Assembly (NCBI RefSeq): GCF_963676685.1
Contig: NC_092354.1
Coordinates: 30,350,193-30,414,192 of the forward strand
Direction of reading: 5' to 3'
From: Mytilus edulis
Taxonomy: Eukaryota; Mollusca; Bivalvia; Mytilida; Mytilidae
Length of the DNA stretch: 64,000 nucleotides
Position numbers and translations under genes: made by a program
In this document: positions 43,986 to 53,867 of the stretch, in pieces
Layout: every line of letters starts with the position of its first letter
Numbering within the stretch: the stretch's first letter is position 1
Notes under the pieces: model-generated
Seen by the model: the letters and a program-made list of their open reading frames with translations, nothing else
The model's database searches: none
Told to the model about the DNA's origin: nothing

Positions 43986-44362
43986 GCCCATTATGGATTT
44001 TATTTGTAAATACAAGGGGCAGCAGCTGTGTGTGACTGGCATGGGCATGACAAATGCAGAACAAATTACAATCGTTAACGACTCCAGTTCTCTACCTGGA
44101 AGAAGTCACTAGCCAGAACCAAAGATTCACCAGGCCGGAAAATTTTTACTAGTCAGGGCACAGACTGCTGCCAGTGCTGGCAATCGGACTCGAACCCAAG
44201 ATTTATTATGCACTTACTCATGTTATGTGCCGAATGCAAATGGTATAATACACTGTGCTTGGACGACAATTGTCTGTAACACCTTTTACATTGGAACCTA
44301 TTTTTTCCAGTTGCATCCTGAACAACACAATATTCCGATTCTTTACTTTGATCACTGTCCAT

Positions 44363-44592
44363 TGTTGATGATGACGACCATGTTGATTGATTCTCCGAGA
44401 TGATGCTGTTAATTGTGCTCTGATTGGGCGATACTCCGAGATGGTGCTGTAAAGTGAGCTCTGATTAGCCAGTTACACCAGAAATTCCAAAAACGCTATC
44501 CGATTGGCCGACGCAATTCACGCGGGTTTTAAGATTTAGGCGCACTAGAATATTGCAGACCCGAATCGCAAAATTCAAACGGCACCAGAAAA
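44363..44592. promoter_or_regulatory. Presumed divergent promoter between CACTA exon 1 and a plus-strand exon
   Basis: About 230 bp separates two divergent start codons. It contains two copies of 'ctccgagatg.tgctgt' (44392-44412 and 44432-44451) with 'gctctgattgg' / 'gctctgattag' and 'ccgattggccga', so CCAAT-like (ATTGG) words occur repeatedly. No TATA box is evident. The promoter role is inferred from layout. Confidence 0.4.
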
Positions 44593-44755
44593 ATGTATGT
44601 TTTATTACTTTGGACCAAAGAGAACAATTACAGCATCCATTCCTTTAACGCCATAGTCTCCCCGAGAAGGGATTATGAAGATTATGAAGAAAAACAGGAT
44701 GTATCCGCCAAGTACCAAGGAAAAATATATCCTGCAAGGATAATCAAGAAACACG
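44593..44755 (+). CDS. First exon of a divergent gene beside the CACTA transposase
   Basis: ATG 44593 opens MYVLLLWTKENNYSIHSFNA, IVSPRRDYEDYEEKQDVSAK and YQGKIYPARIIKKH, then a donor (cacg|gtatga) near 44755. The pattern (Y.VL.W.e..s....., then V..KY.GK.YPA.I) resembles a Tudor/chromo-like N-terminal module that I recall in front of BEN-domain or coiled-coil proteins of animals and transposons. No second exon is seen, and the following kilobase is filled by miniature elements. It is head to head with the CACTA gene, so it may be the element's second gene. Confidence 0.45.
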
Positions 44756-44820
44756 GTATGATTTTTCTGATATAAACAGATTTCTCAAAAATATATATAA
44801 ATGGAATGCACTCCCTAAGG

Positions 44821-45194
44821 TAGTCCAAATAAGTATGCCGTCTCGTATTTGGCCATGTAGAATAGCCTTTACCATTTCACGTCATTCCAACGTTTTAAGA
44901 TGCTCATCTAAAATGTCCACCAGAGATGTAAATTACTCGATTTTGATTCATTTAAGGACCCTTTTGTGACACAATTGATGGCGGAGTAAACAAAATACAG
45001 GTAGGAATATTTTGACATAAAAATCGTTTCATCAGATATTGTTTTCAGCGAAAAAAAACGTCTGAAAAGTTGAGAACAAATTTCATTCTCAACGTCCAGC
45101 CGCAAAATGGCGGTTAGCTTTATGACGTCTGAGGGGAACAAAAAAAAATCAAATTGAAAAAAAAACCTGATAGACCGCATAATTATTTGGACTA
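44821..45194. mobile_element. 374 bp miniature element, 9 bp target duplication
   Basis: The termini 'tagtccaaataagtatgccg' and 'ggcataattatttggacta'-like sequence (reading agaccgcataattatttgg + acta) are inverted repeats of about 23 bp. 'tccctaagg' flanks both ends (44812-44820 and 45195-45203). An 8-9 bp duplication fits hAT or Mutator-type miniature elements; the termini are not diagnostic. No coding sequence is credible, and the minus-strand ORF over it is a by-product. Confidence 0.75.
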
Positions 45195-45200
45195 TCCCTA

Positions 45201-45457
45201 AGGCAGCAACCATTTGATTTTCTGGGGGGGGGGGGGGGGGGGGGGGCTTTGGATTTTTTTTGGAAAAAAAAGTTTGTTTCCCACTTTTTGTGAAAAAAAT
45301 AATTTGTTTCAGACCATGAGAAAAAAAATTGTTTGTTTCACCCTCAGCTGCCACTCTACGTAATGCTAAAATTGATATGAAAAAAATTGTTTTCGCCGAC
45401 GTGTTGCGTCGCGAAAAAAATCCATACCCCCCCCAGAAAATCAAATGGTCGCTGCCT
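45201..45457. mobile_element. Poly-G foldback miniature element
   Basis: It starts 'aggcagcaaccatttgattt' and ends 'aaatcaaatggtcgctgcct', a ~30 bp inverted repeat with one mismatch. The repeat continues into a G-run on the left and a C-run on the right. It begins inside the right target duplication of the neighbouring element. No duplication of its own was seen. Confidence 0.65.
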
Positions 45458-46340
45458 AAACACCCCCACATCTGATTTGCTATTTTCAAATAATAGTGCC
45501 GTATTTCAAACGGTAGAATTTCCACAAATTTTCCATAGGTTTAACATTGGAATGAAAAAGGGGTACTTAATCCTAATAATCATGGTTTGCAATGATTTTT
45601 AAATATACTGTTGCGTGCCAAATTGTTCAGTCTATCTTTTTTACTGATCTAATTACATCCACAAAATTAGATTTCTTTCAAATTTCATTTGACATTGCCC
45701 CATGAAAAATACAGGTGAACACATTTCAATTATCAATGGCAATAGAAGAAATCAAAACAAACACCTGTTTCATGCCTGTTCCATATATGGACATACATAT
45801 GTTTACTTGTTGGGATCATCTCAATCATTCCAAGGTCTTTGCTTATTTAAAAGCTTGGACCGTGTGAACATTTTTCGTATTAAGCGCAGCGCTTTTGCGC
45901 ATCATACACAATGACAAAAACGTGCTATGGACATGTAGTTTTTAATATCTGCATATTATTTCATAAATTTGTTCTATAGGTTTTTCATAAAACATTATAG
46001 CGACTACATGTTCAGAGACCATGAACTCTTAGTTTTTATGTGCATCTGGTGAAATTTAGAAGTTTTAAACAATAATATGCAATCTTCCATTTGACATCAT
46101 TGTGTATAAAAATTGCTCAGGGATATTTTGTTTAAATGGGTCACTTATTTCAATACAATGATAGAGGAATCAGTCTCAGAGGGGGAATTTAATTCTTTAT
46201 TTTTAAGAGGGAAACCATGGATATAACTAAAAAAAATGCACAAAGTTTCCTGCTTACATGATGATTTAATCACTGAAGTTTAAGCAAAAATCAATTATTT
46301 TGATAAATCACTATTACACAGCACTCTGCATGATTCTTAG
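45458..46340. other. No gene seen
   Basis: AT-rich. ORFs at 45387-45602 and 45702-45914 have no family resemblance. Confidence 0.4.
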
Positions 46341-47160
46341 GTGGACAGGTACTTAATCATTCTCATTACAATCATTTGCTGCCTCTTCTATAGCTTTCCC
46401 TAGATCTGTTACATTTGCTTCATATTTCTTAGCCTTCTTTTCTAATAGTCTTGAAACAGTCAAGTACATTTTTTTCATATGTTTCATGTCCACATTGCAA
46501 ATCTAAAAGTTCATTTCTCCATGGATAAAATAACATTAAGCGTTCTCTGTAGAAGTTTTCAGAGTCAGTCTTGTAATTGTATTTAACATATCTGATCACC
46601 TTGGGTGTTTTTCTTTGGTATATTCTAATACCATTCTTCAGGGTAATGTTGATTTTATTATTGTTTTCTTGTAAAATATCTACATTTTCCTCTTCATTTT
46701 CCTGCTGTTCTGTTTCATGATCTGATGACTCTGTTTTATGATACTGTAATTCAAGCTGAGATACATAGTCCGCTAGACACCAGTTATCTAGTTGTTTTGG
46801 TCTTCGCGAGTATCTTTTAATATCATTGTCTGATTCTATTTCAGTAGAGTCTGGGCCTAGTTTTTCTAAGGCTGATGATTGTTTTAGGAGGAAAGTTCTT
46901 TTCTCTCGTGGAGATGTATTAATGAATACAACTTGTCTTGTAGCTTTTGTTAAAGGCATCTGTAGTGTTAAGTATGTTGCTTCTTGTGCACTTGTTTCAA
47001 CAGAATTTGAAAAGTAATTACCAATGTGCCTTACTTGATGCTTCAAGTCTAAATTTCCCTGTCGTGCTTCTTTTGCTGCTTGGTCTAATAATGCACTCGT
47101 ACCTTTTTGTGACTTGCTTATGTTTGAAACAATATACACTGCACATGCAAATGCATCTAT
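46341..47160 (-). pseudogene. Helitron Rep/helicase-type protein fragment, frameshifted
   Basis: The minus-strand frame from about 47139 reads IVSNISKSQKGTSALLDQAA, VRHIGNYFSNSVETSAQEAT, LQMPLTKATRQVVFINTSP, IKRYSRRPKQLDNWCLADYV and VIRYVKYNYKTDSENFYRE, ending with FYPWRNELLDLQCGHETY. This order (KY.SK.., GN.F.NS.E.SAQEA.Y, LPLT..SR.V.FINT, RY..RP..LE..CLAD) is the linker between the Rep region and the PIF1 helicase in animal Helitron proteins, from memory. Near 46470 the frame changes; the shifted frame gives LLEKKAKKYEANVTDLGKAI to a stop at about 46352. No HUH Rep motif or helicase Walker motif is present nearby, so the element is truncated at both ends. Confidence 0.6.
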
Positions 47161-47439
47161 AACAAACTGTCAATCATGATTTGCTTGCCACGCTACCAAC
47201 ACAGTTTTTATGTAACCATTAACACGGACTTCAGATGGTTTACGTTTGAGAAAAAGATATGGCAAAATTTTGCAGTCGTATAAAAACAAAATGCTTAACA
47301 GAGTCTATATCACTCACTTGTGAAAATAAAACAGTTTTGTTCAAATAGGTATGTCAGTAGTATTCAATGCAAAAACTAGCGTTTAGCATGATTCATATTA
47401 GAAATCTTTTTGATAATTAGATAATTTTCTCTCAAGTGG

Positions 47440-47690
47440 ATGCATCCATGATTCTTTTAGGTTTTTTTTTCTCCACTTCGTCTATAAAGGCAGATCTTGG
47501 TGTTGTGCCTGACTGCTAAATTTCATTAAAATATCATTTTAGTTCTTTTACTCCAGCATCTGTCCATCTTTTCCTGGTGACCTTTTTTCCAATTTGCACT
47601 TCTCCCTCATGAAGTCTTCTTTCATCTCTTCCTCCTTTTCTGCCTCTTCCGCATATAGATTCTACTCAATGTCAACAATTTCTTCTTGAA
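47440..47690 (-). pseudogene. Coding scrap with 'TRKRWTDAGVKEL' motif
   Basis: On the minus strand one frame gives EEAEKEEEMKEDFMREK and another gives KVTRKRWTDAGVKELK, a stop, YFNEI, a stop, and TTPRSAFIDEVEKKKPKR. The RxRW...E...... YF..I pattern resembles a small Myb-like or zinc-finger segment that I recall from CACTA-associated proteins. It is too broken for a firm call. Confidence 0.3.
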
Positions 47691-47699
47691 TTGAGCTAA

Positions 47700-48540
47700 A
47701 ATGTTAAATGAAGAAACACTTAATTTAGGGACTATTTATAACCTAAGAATTCCTGAACATAACAAGTGAAAGATGATCTTCCATTCTAGAAATTCAATTA
47801 ATTTCAGTTTCTTTCAAATTCATTGTTACTTGATCATTTTCTCAGACGAAAAATAGTGGCAAACAAGCAAATCTTTTGAGTGTTGCTTAAAAGAAAATCC
47901 TCTTTTCAACTGGTGATTTTTTTTTTTTTTTTAGTTAAAATCAATTAAAGTAATTAAAATGGAGCTGTATTTCAAATAGGTAAATGAAATCCAAAGAGCT
48001 AGAATCAAATTAGCCTTGCCTTAACATTTGATATCCATTATCTCAGGCGAGACAAAACGGTCATGTAACAGAATGCATAGCACAGACTTTGGGTTGAAGG
48101 CTGAGAAAGATAAAAGGTACTGTAACGAATTTTTAACTGTCAAGCGGCAAAAAGTATTTCTGAAAAAAAATATTCCATCATTGCAAGACAAAGAGTGGAC
48201 TGTATACATGTGTGTTTCACTATAAAACCCCTTATGTATTTACCATAAACCAACACAATTTTCAAACTTTTGATGACTGAATTATTAGAAATATTATTTG
48301 AAGTGTTTCACCAACCTGAATGAAAATAACATATGCTAATGCAATATCATATCAAGCATTATTGACCTATGATAAGTAGTCCCCAGAGTTTTTGACACTA
48401 AACTTGTTCCTTTTTGACAAAAATGTTATTATTAAACTGAGAGGAATAAGTTGGATAAAATATTTTAAAGATTTGAAATTGAAGTTATTTAGTCTGAGGA
48501 TGTTTGCGTTTCATAGCTTCCCGCTGATTGATTTTGATGA
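47700..48540. other. No gene seen
   Basis: AT-rich; the overlapping ORFs at 48021-48225 on the two strands have no recognisable content. Confidence 0.4.
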
Positions 48541-48544
48541 GTTG

Positions 48545-48615
48545 TTGAATGTGTTCCTTAAAGGTCAGACTGGCTTACGTTGAATGTGTTCCTTTAAAGT
48601 CAGACTGGCTTACGT
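48545..48615. repeat. 35 bp tandem duplication
   Basis: 'ttgaatgtgttcctt' + 'aaaggtcagactggctt' + 'acg' occurs twice back to back (48545-48579 and 48580-48615) with one T inserted and one change in the second copy. Confidence 0.8.
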
Positions 48616-48768
48616 GAAGTGTCAATCAGTACGAGAGAGAGGATAAGAGATAAAACGTTATTAGATATATTCCATCACTGTCCATATCTGTCTTAAAACA
48701 ACATTGATTTACATGGGGTGTACGATGCCTTGTTGACATCTATAGGTACAAAAGGTATACCGCTTCCT

Positions 48769-49600
48769 TTAGACAAATTCGTCAAAACAGAGAGTAGTGA
48801 ACTCACAGACGACAGAATATTTGTTCTTATCGAAAAATGTCCCAAACTTACTAGTCCCCTTATATATCGTGTTATTGGCCCTTCTAATACTTCGTAGATA
48901 GTCTCGCGAGCTTATCCTTTTTTCTTTAATGTGAGTCTGTGTGTTGATGCCCGGCTTTTCGTATTCTAAAATTACTTGACCAGCATTAGCAGGAAACTTA
49001 CCGTTGATTTGCAAATTGTATGTTTTGACCATTAGAGTCCAGTTAATACCAGATCCTGATGGTATGGATGTCATTTCTTTAAGAAAATCAGTTCTGTCGA
49101 AGGAGTAGTTTTCAAAATTTCCATGGTGCTGTTTCGATTTCTTCTTACCTGCTGACTCTTGACGAATTAACTTATGTCCTCTCTTCTGCTCTTACTTTTG
49201 ATTCAAAACATCTAGTCATTCTGTCCCGATGGTATTGGTTGAATGATTTTCCAGATGAAAGAAAGTTGGTGACATCATTTCGCTCATCCTTCATTACTTC
49301 CTCAAATTTCTTTTCACTAACGGTAACGGCTTTCTTAATTTCCTGGCGATGTTCTGCTGCGGTAATTGCTGTATGAGATAGTGAGTCAGCTAATTAACAG
49401 TTGAATTTGATATTGCCTTTCTCTTCTATTATTGGTTGGACGATGTTTATGAAAGACTTCACAATTTTGACTCCTTTCTCTTGGGTATTTGATGTTGGAG
49501 ACACAGTACGAATAAAATGATCTGTAGCTCTCTGGCATGTTTCCAAAATTTGACGGGAGTCTTTGTCTAGAGATTTATGTAAAGAAGACATATCAATGTG
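48769..49600 (-). pseudogene. Uncharacterised repeat-associated gene, frameshifted
   Basis: Minus-strand pieces in order are: 49591-49394 MSSLHKSLDKDSRQILETC and VKIVKSFINIVQPIIEEKG to TAA; the same frame then goes on with LADSLSHTAITAAEHRQEI, AVTVSEKKFEEVMKDERND and FNQYHRDRMTRCFESKVR. A shifted frame from about 49190 gives LIRQESAGKKKSKQHHGNF, then SGINWTLMVKTYNLQINGKF, PANAGQVILEYEKPGINT and KEKRISSRDYLRSIRR. The 'W..L...Y.L.N..G....N.GQI' segment resembles a recurrent uncharacterised mollusc protein. At least one nonsense and one frameshift are present. Function unknown. Confidence 0.5.
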
Positions 49601-49658
49601 GATTGTTCTACATGGATTGCATTTTTCAAGCGTATGTTTTTTGTTTTTCCCTTTTTTT

Positions 49659-49844
49659 TTAAGATTGTACCAATTTTGTAGTCCAAAATAATCCAGAAAT
49701 AAATTGCTTTCTTCCGATTTTCCAATATTTCTTTTCAGTCAGGTAAGATTGCAGTCGACTTATCCTTTTTTTGAAGTAAGTGTATTCCACATGCATTTTT
49801 GGATATCCGTCCATAGACATCATATAGTTCTGGTGCCTTTCCAT
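49659..49844 (-). other. Weak minus-strand ORF
   Basis: MERHQNYMMSMDGYPKMHVE and a basic tail. It lies upstream of the preceding pseudogene on the same strand and might be its start region. There is no further support. Confidence 0.2.
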
Positions 49845-50169
49845 TAAACTGAAGTTAGATGTATAAGATTTCTTAATGGAATTAAAGTTGTCATCAGAGT
49901 TGTCATTAGTGTTGTAATTCAGAGAATTGTCAGTAAGAATAGGGCGATTGTTCTCAGAATGTTATTTCTTCCACCATTGCAATGAAGATATGTCCGTTGT
50001 GGCCCTTGTCAAAATAACGTTTGCATAATTGCAGATATCCATACACCTGAACATGACTTTAAAAAAAAAATTCTAAAACAACCCAAGAAAGTTTAAGTAG
50101 GCACACGATTTTAGGGTGAGTCAAGTGCAGGAAACCAACATATTTTTATGTCTGGCCTTAATTACCATA

Positions 50170-50345
50170 TCACCAATATAGTAAGTGTTCCCTTTATAGA
50201 CTGGATTACACCACAGAGTTAATATTGTCTTAACAACTCCAAGCAAGACTGCATGCAACCAGTCAATAACAAATGTTCTAGGTAAATCCATATATTGCAG
50301 TACAATCAGAGCAGTGGCACCCTTAATTCAATGTATCTGGTTTTA
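50170..50345 (-). pseudogene. Second CACTA (tnp2-type) transposase fragment
   Basis: The minus-strand frame gives GATALIVLQYMDLPRTFVID, WLHAVLLGVVKTILTLWCNP and KGNTYYIGDMVIK. This matches the same block in the first CACTA copy (PLLDLKNFDIVSGTPPDY, MHGVLLGVTKTLLYKWF, ..YFIGDKVKL) but is clearly a different family. Only about 55 residues remain, with no flanking tnp2 blocks. Confidence 0.6.
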
Positions 50346-50490
50346 GAAAATAAAAAAAATATTCACTGCATTTTCATTTTCATGGTGACAGCCAAGATAT
50401 GCCAATTAAACAGTGTCAAAACAAACATATAAGCGTTCTGTTTCAAAAAAATTGTTATTGTTTATATCTTTTCCAACTATATGTACACAT

Positions 50491-50533
50491 CAGAAAATCA
50501 TCTTGATCAAATGACCGATTGAAGGTAACATCA
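50491..50533. repeat. Solo fragment of the 235 bp satellite
   Basis: 'cagaaaatcatcttgatcaa' plus 'atgaccgattgaaggtaaca' matches the core of each satellite unit at 4160-6150, same orientation. The flanks differ from the array. Confidence 0.65.
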
Positions 50534-53500
50534 ATTCGCAGTAATGTTAAGGCAGTTCTCCATAAGTTTTCAACGATTCTATCGCAATCTAATTGTGACG
50601 TCATGTAGTCGTTTCTATTGGTTGTCAGCACATTTATTCTTACACTCAACGTCATTTCAAAGCTTGAAAAGGCATCAAAACAAGCAAGTGCGTGTCAGTT
50701 GTGTATGAGTTTTTCATACGATTTGATGATGTTCCTGACGGAAAACATGACTCGAGTATCCAACTGTAAGTACAATATGACTTATGTTATGTTTGTTTTC
50801 ATACGATGTGTTAACTTCGCGAAACGTTAGGTGTTGTTATCTTTTTCTATACAAAAAAGGGGGAGGTGTTATCGAATTCCAACTTGACCATGTTTATTTT
50901 GTAATCTGACCGCGTGATCACTATGAAGTGTTCGTTTTTTAAGTCGAAAACAAATCTGGATTCGGGCATATAACATTATTTGTTATTTGTAGTGTTCTTT
51001 ATTTACTTACAATAAATTGCCATTTGATTTCAGAAAAAAATCAATTAAATATTTACATAAATTTACTGATTGATTGTGTAATCAAGACTGACAAGTATCA
51101 TTAGACAAACCTGAATTTGTATTTATTTCATTGGTACTTTATTTCATGGAAAATAGTATAGAAATAAAAATGTGGGAGTATTTTTCAAATTAAAAGTCAA
51201 TAATCAATTTTAAATATTGATGTATAAAAAAACCAACATAACTCTGAATATATTGAGAGTTCAAATATATTGTATGACAAACTTAATTGTTTATAAATCT
51301 TTGTCAAAATAACTATAACTTTCATTCAGGAGAAAGTGGAGGATACATAATTGCACTTTTCATAAATGTGTCATTTATTTCTCTATAATTATCCAGTATC
51401 AGGCTATATAGTTGTAAGTGTGTGCACATTATATAAATGTAGCTTGCTAGCAAGTACAAAGTATTCATAGTTTTAGGAAAAATGCCTTTTTTATATCCTC
51501 TATCATATCATAGCATGAATAAGAAAATATATATATTAAAAAGGTGTCAAAAAAGATAGCCTTGTAATATAAAAGGTATAGATCTTTAATCATTTATTTG
51601 ATTGATCAAGATTGTTTGGATAATTTATCTGATTTAATTTTGGCATATCAAGTTTTTCAATTATTCATGTGTTCTCTGTTTTCTTTAATACAGGATGTGA
51701 CCAGACTGTGCTGTACTTTGAAATTAATTTGTCATCAATTGGAATTGAATAAACAGGTAAATTTCAGTATTAAAAATGAAGATGAGGAGTGATTGCCAAT
51801 CATGATTAAATAATGATAAGTTTCATTTATACTACAAAATGTATTCTGTTTTATAAATTTATCAGTAGTTTAACCTAAACTCTAGTTTTCTTGTCATTTC
51901 AAACTAAATTTGAAATCCATGATTTCATTTAATGAACTGTTTGCATTAATGATTATAATTTAAATATGGTACTAGATTTGAATTTATAGAAATTCCAATT
52001 GAACAAAATGCACCTCTTTAATTATATAACTTCAAGCTAATGCTCATTGCTGTCATTATATCTACATGTCAGATTACAATAACACTTTTTAAAATATGAT
52101 CAGCTAATTTTTTAAGAAACTTCAAAACAATCAAGACTTTTAATAATTTAGAGCTGCACATTATTAGATTTTACAAGCAGTTTCATTACATATGTATACA
52201 TGGTATAATAACATGTATTTTCTTGGGTCCTGATTTCACAAGTCTTATTGACAGGGTGAATTCCTGATAGTGTGTTTTGAACAAGCATTTATGATGAAGG
52301 TGGTCACAATCTTTTGAGAAGTTATAATGATCATAGTATATTTATATATCAGTTAAAATATTCCATTGTATTTGAAACATCTACAATGTACATGACTTGT
52401 GTGAAATTTTGTGTTTAATTATTAAAGATGGTTGACTTGTTTACAATGAGTTAAATGCATAATCATCAATGATTTGTTAATTTTCATTATTATTATATTT
52501 CAGATCAAATGAATATATCCAAACTGTGATAAAGTGACCTATATATTTACACTAGAAATAAAACATAGCTTTTATGATGTCAACTGGATAAACCCTAAAA
52601 AGGAAGGATTGATTCCAAAATATTCATCACAAATCATGTGTTATTTTTACTTCAAAATTGCTATGAGAATAAACAGTGATAAATCAATGTGAATAGAAAA
52701 GGAAAATTCAATGTGATTCATGTACTACAAGGATTCAGTGATTAAAATAAATGTGTAGGAAATCATTCATTATTAAGGAGGTAGGAAGTACACATTATTC
52801 CTTCTAGGATATTACACTGTTGTATTGGAAATGTTTATCAACAGTTTGACAGGTGACATTCTTTGTCTATGACATTAGTAAAACTACAAATGTATTTTAT
52901 TCAAAATTTGAATGTAATTTTCTTTACTTTTAGCAATAAAAATGAAAGTGTTCTTATGTTAGACAATATTTCCAATTCTTTATACAAATAGACAAATTCT
53001 GAGTAGAACAACTATTACTCCTGTAATGCTGATTTTGAACTTATACCTATATATCAAAATGGTTCTCATTTGAGCATGATATTAAATTACATATATGACT
53101 ATGCAAAAACCTCTCCAGCTGAATATTATAACAGGGGTATAAAGCAAGGGGAAAAACTAATATTATCAATATAGGGCCCAACTTGTGAAAAATATAAAAG
53201 ATAAGTATAAGCATTATGGATATTTGCAATTAAAAATATTTAGTGGCCAAGTCAGAAGCCTTATAAACAAGCCTTGGCTACTAGTGCCATGCTTGTTAAT
53301 GTATTTGCTCATTAATGTACCTAAAGCAGACCATTTAAATATATAGCTAATTAAAAATCAATGAGTCATTCTTTTATGGTCTAGGGACAACATGACATTA
53401 TTAGAATAACAATGCAACAAGTACACCAGAATAAATTCAACATTTCTCTGAGCAAGAATTTATGATTCATGTATCAGAGTCTGAAAGGGATAATTATGAC

Positions 53501-53750
53501 CAATTATATACTCACTGCCAAAAAATAAAAAGGGAATATAGTGCTGATTAGTGTCTGTCTGTTGTAGTGATTATCAGGCAAAACAGTAAATAACAGAAAA
53601 GGTTAACTAGACATTAAAAAATACATTGTGTATGAAATGAAGGCCCCAACAAGCATTCCTAGACTCTAATTTATCTTTATAGAATGCACTGCATTAATGA
53701 GTGTTGTACAATGACCTATCATTATAATTGCTTATATCCACACTATTTGA
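50534..53750. other. 3.2 kb without a supported gene
   Basis: The start (50540-50720) has 'attgtgacgtcatgtagtcg', a CRE-like TGACGTCA. The rest is AT-rich. Short ORFs at 50618, 51598 and 53047 lack coding character. It may be flank or intron of the transposon that follows. I searched the last kilobase by eye for an inverted match to 61.4-62.4 kb and found none. Confidence 0.4.
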
Positions 53751-53867
53751 ATATCTTATTTGGATAAAGTATTTCACGTTAACTGCGGTCCTACTATACG
53801 TACATGCGTAGAAACGCTTCCGGACGGCAACCATTTTTCATTTATGTTTACATTGGTTACGTTCGTT

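Larger units (their letters stand above)
34368..44362 (-). pseudogene. CACTA/EnSpm (tnp2-type) transposase gene, six exons, broken
   Basis: Predicted exons are 44362-44218, 41630-41499, 40509-40426, 39593-39498, 38903-38334 and 36185-34368. Every junction has GT-AG ends and the phases agree (remainder 1 each time). Exon 1 starts MDSDQSKESEYCVV and carries a C2H2-like finger (FQCKRCYRQLSSKHSVLYHLH). Exons 2-4 encode a disordered linker. Exon 5 is acidic, then has ACFLRNSIPGSGCKDILKTF and a cysteine cluster (CESCFELFPAD..CGKC). Exon 6 holds the tnp2-type core: INTDGVSLYSSSKVQLWPIF, GIYDLPAKAAILNMTQYNG and PPDYMHGVLLGVTKTLLYKW. Exon 5 has TGA at 38536-38538 where the family usually has Trp (YEHLW). 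Near 35010 the frame shifts (VEYVSVGS / GPLSSWSCFPFEDCN). Stop at 34368. Otherwise well preserved, so loss is recent. Terminal CACTA repeats were not located. Confidence 0.8.

Noticed and set aside
44908-45525. 205-residue minus-strand ORF
   Set aside because: It runs through two miniature elements and a poly-G run (giving a Pro run); no coding evidence.
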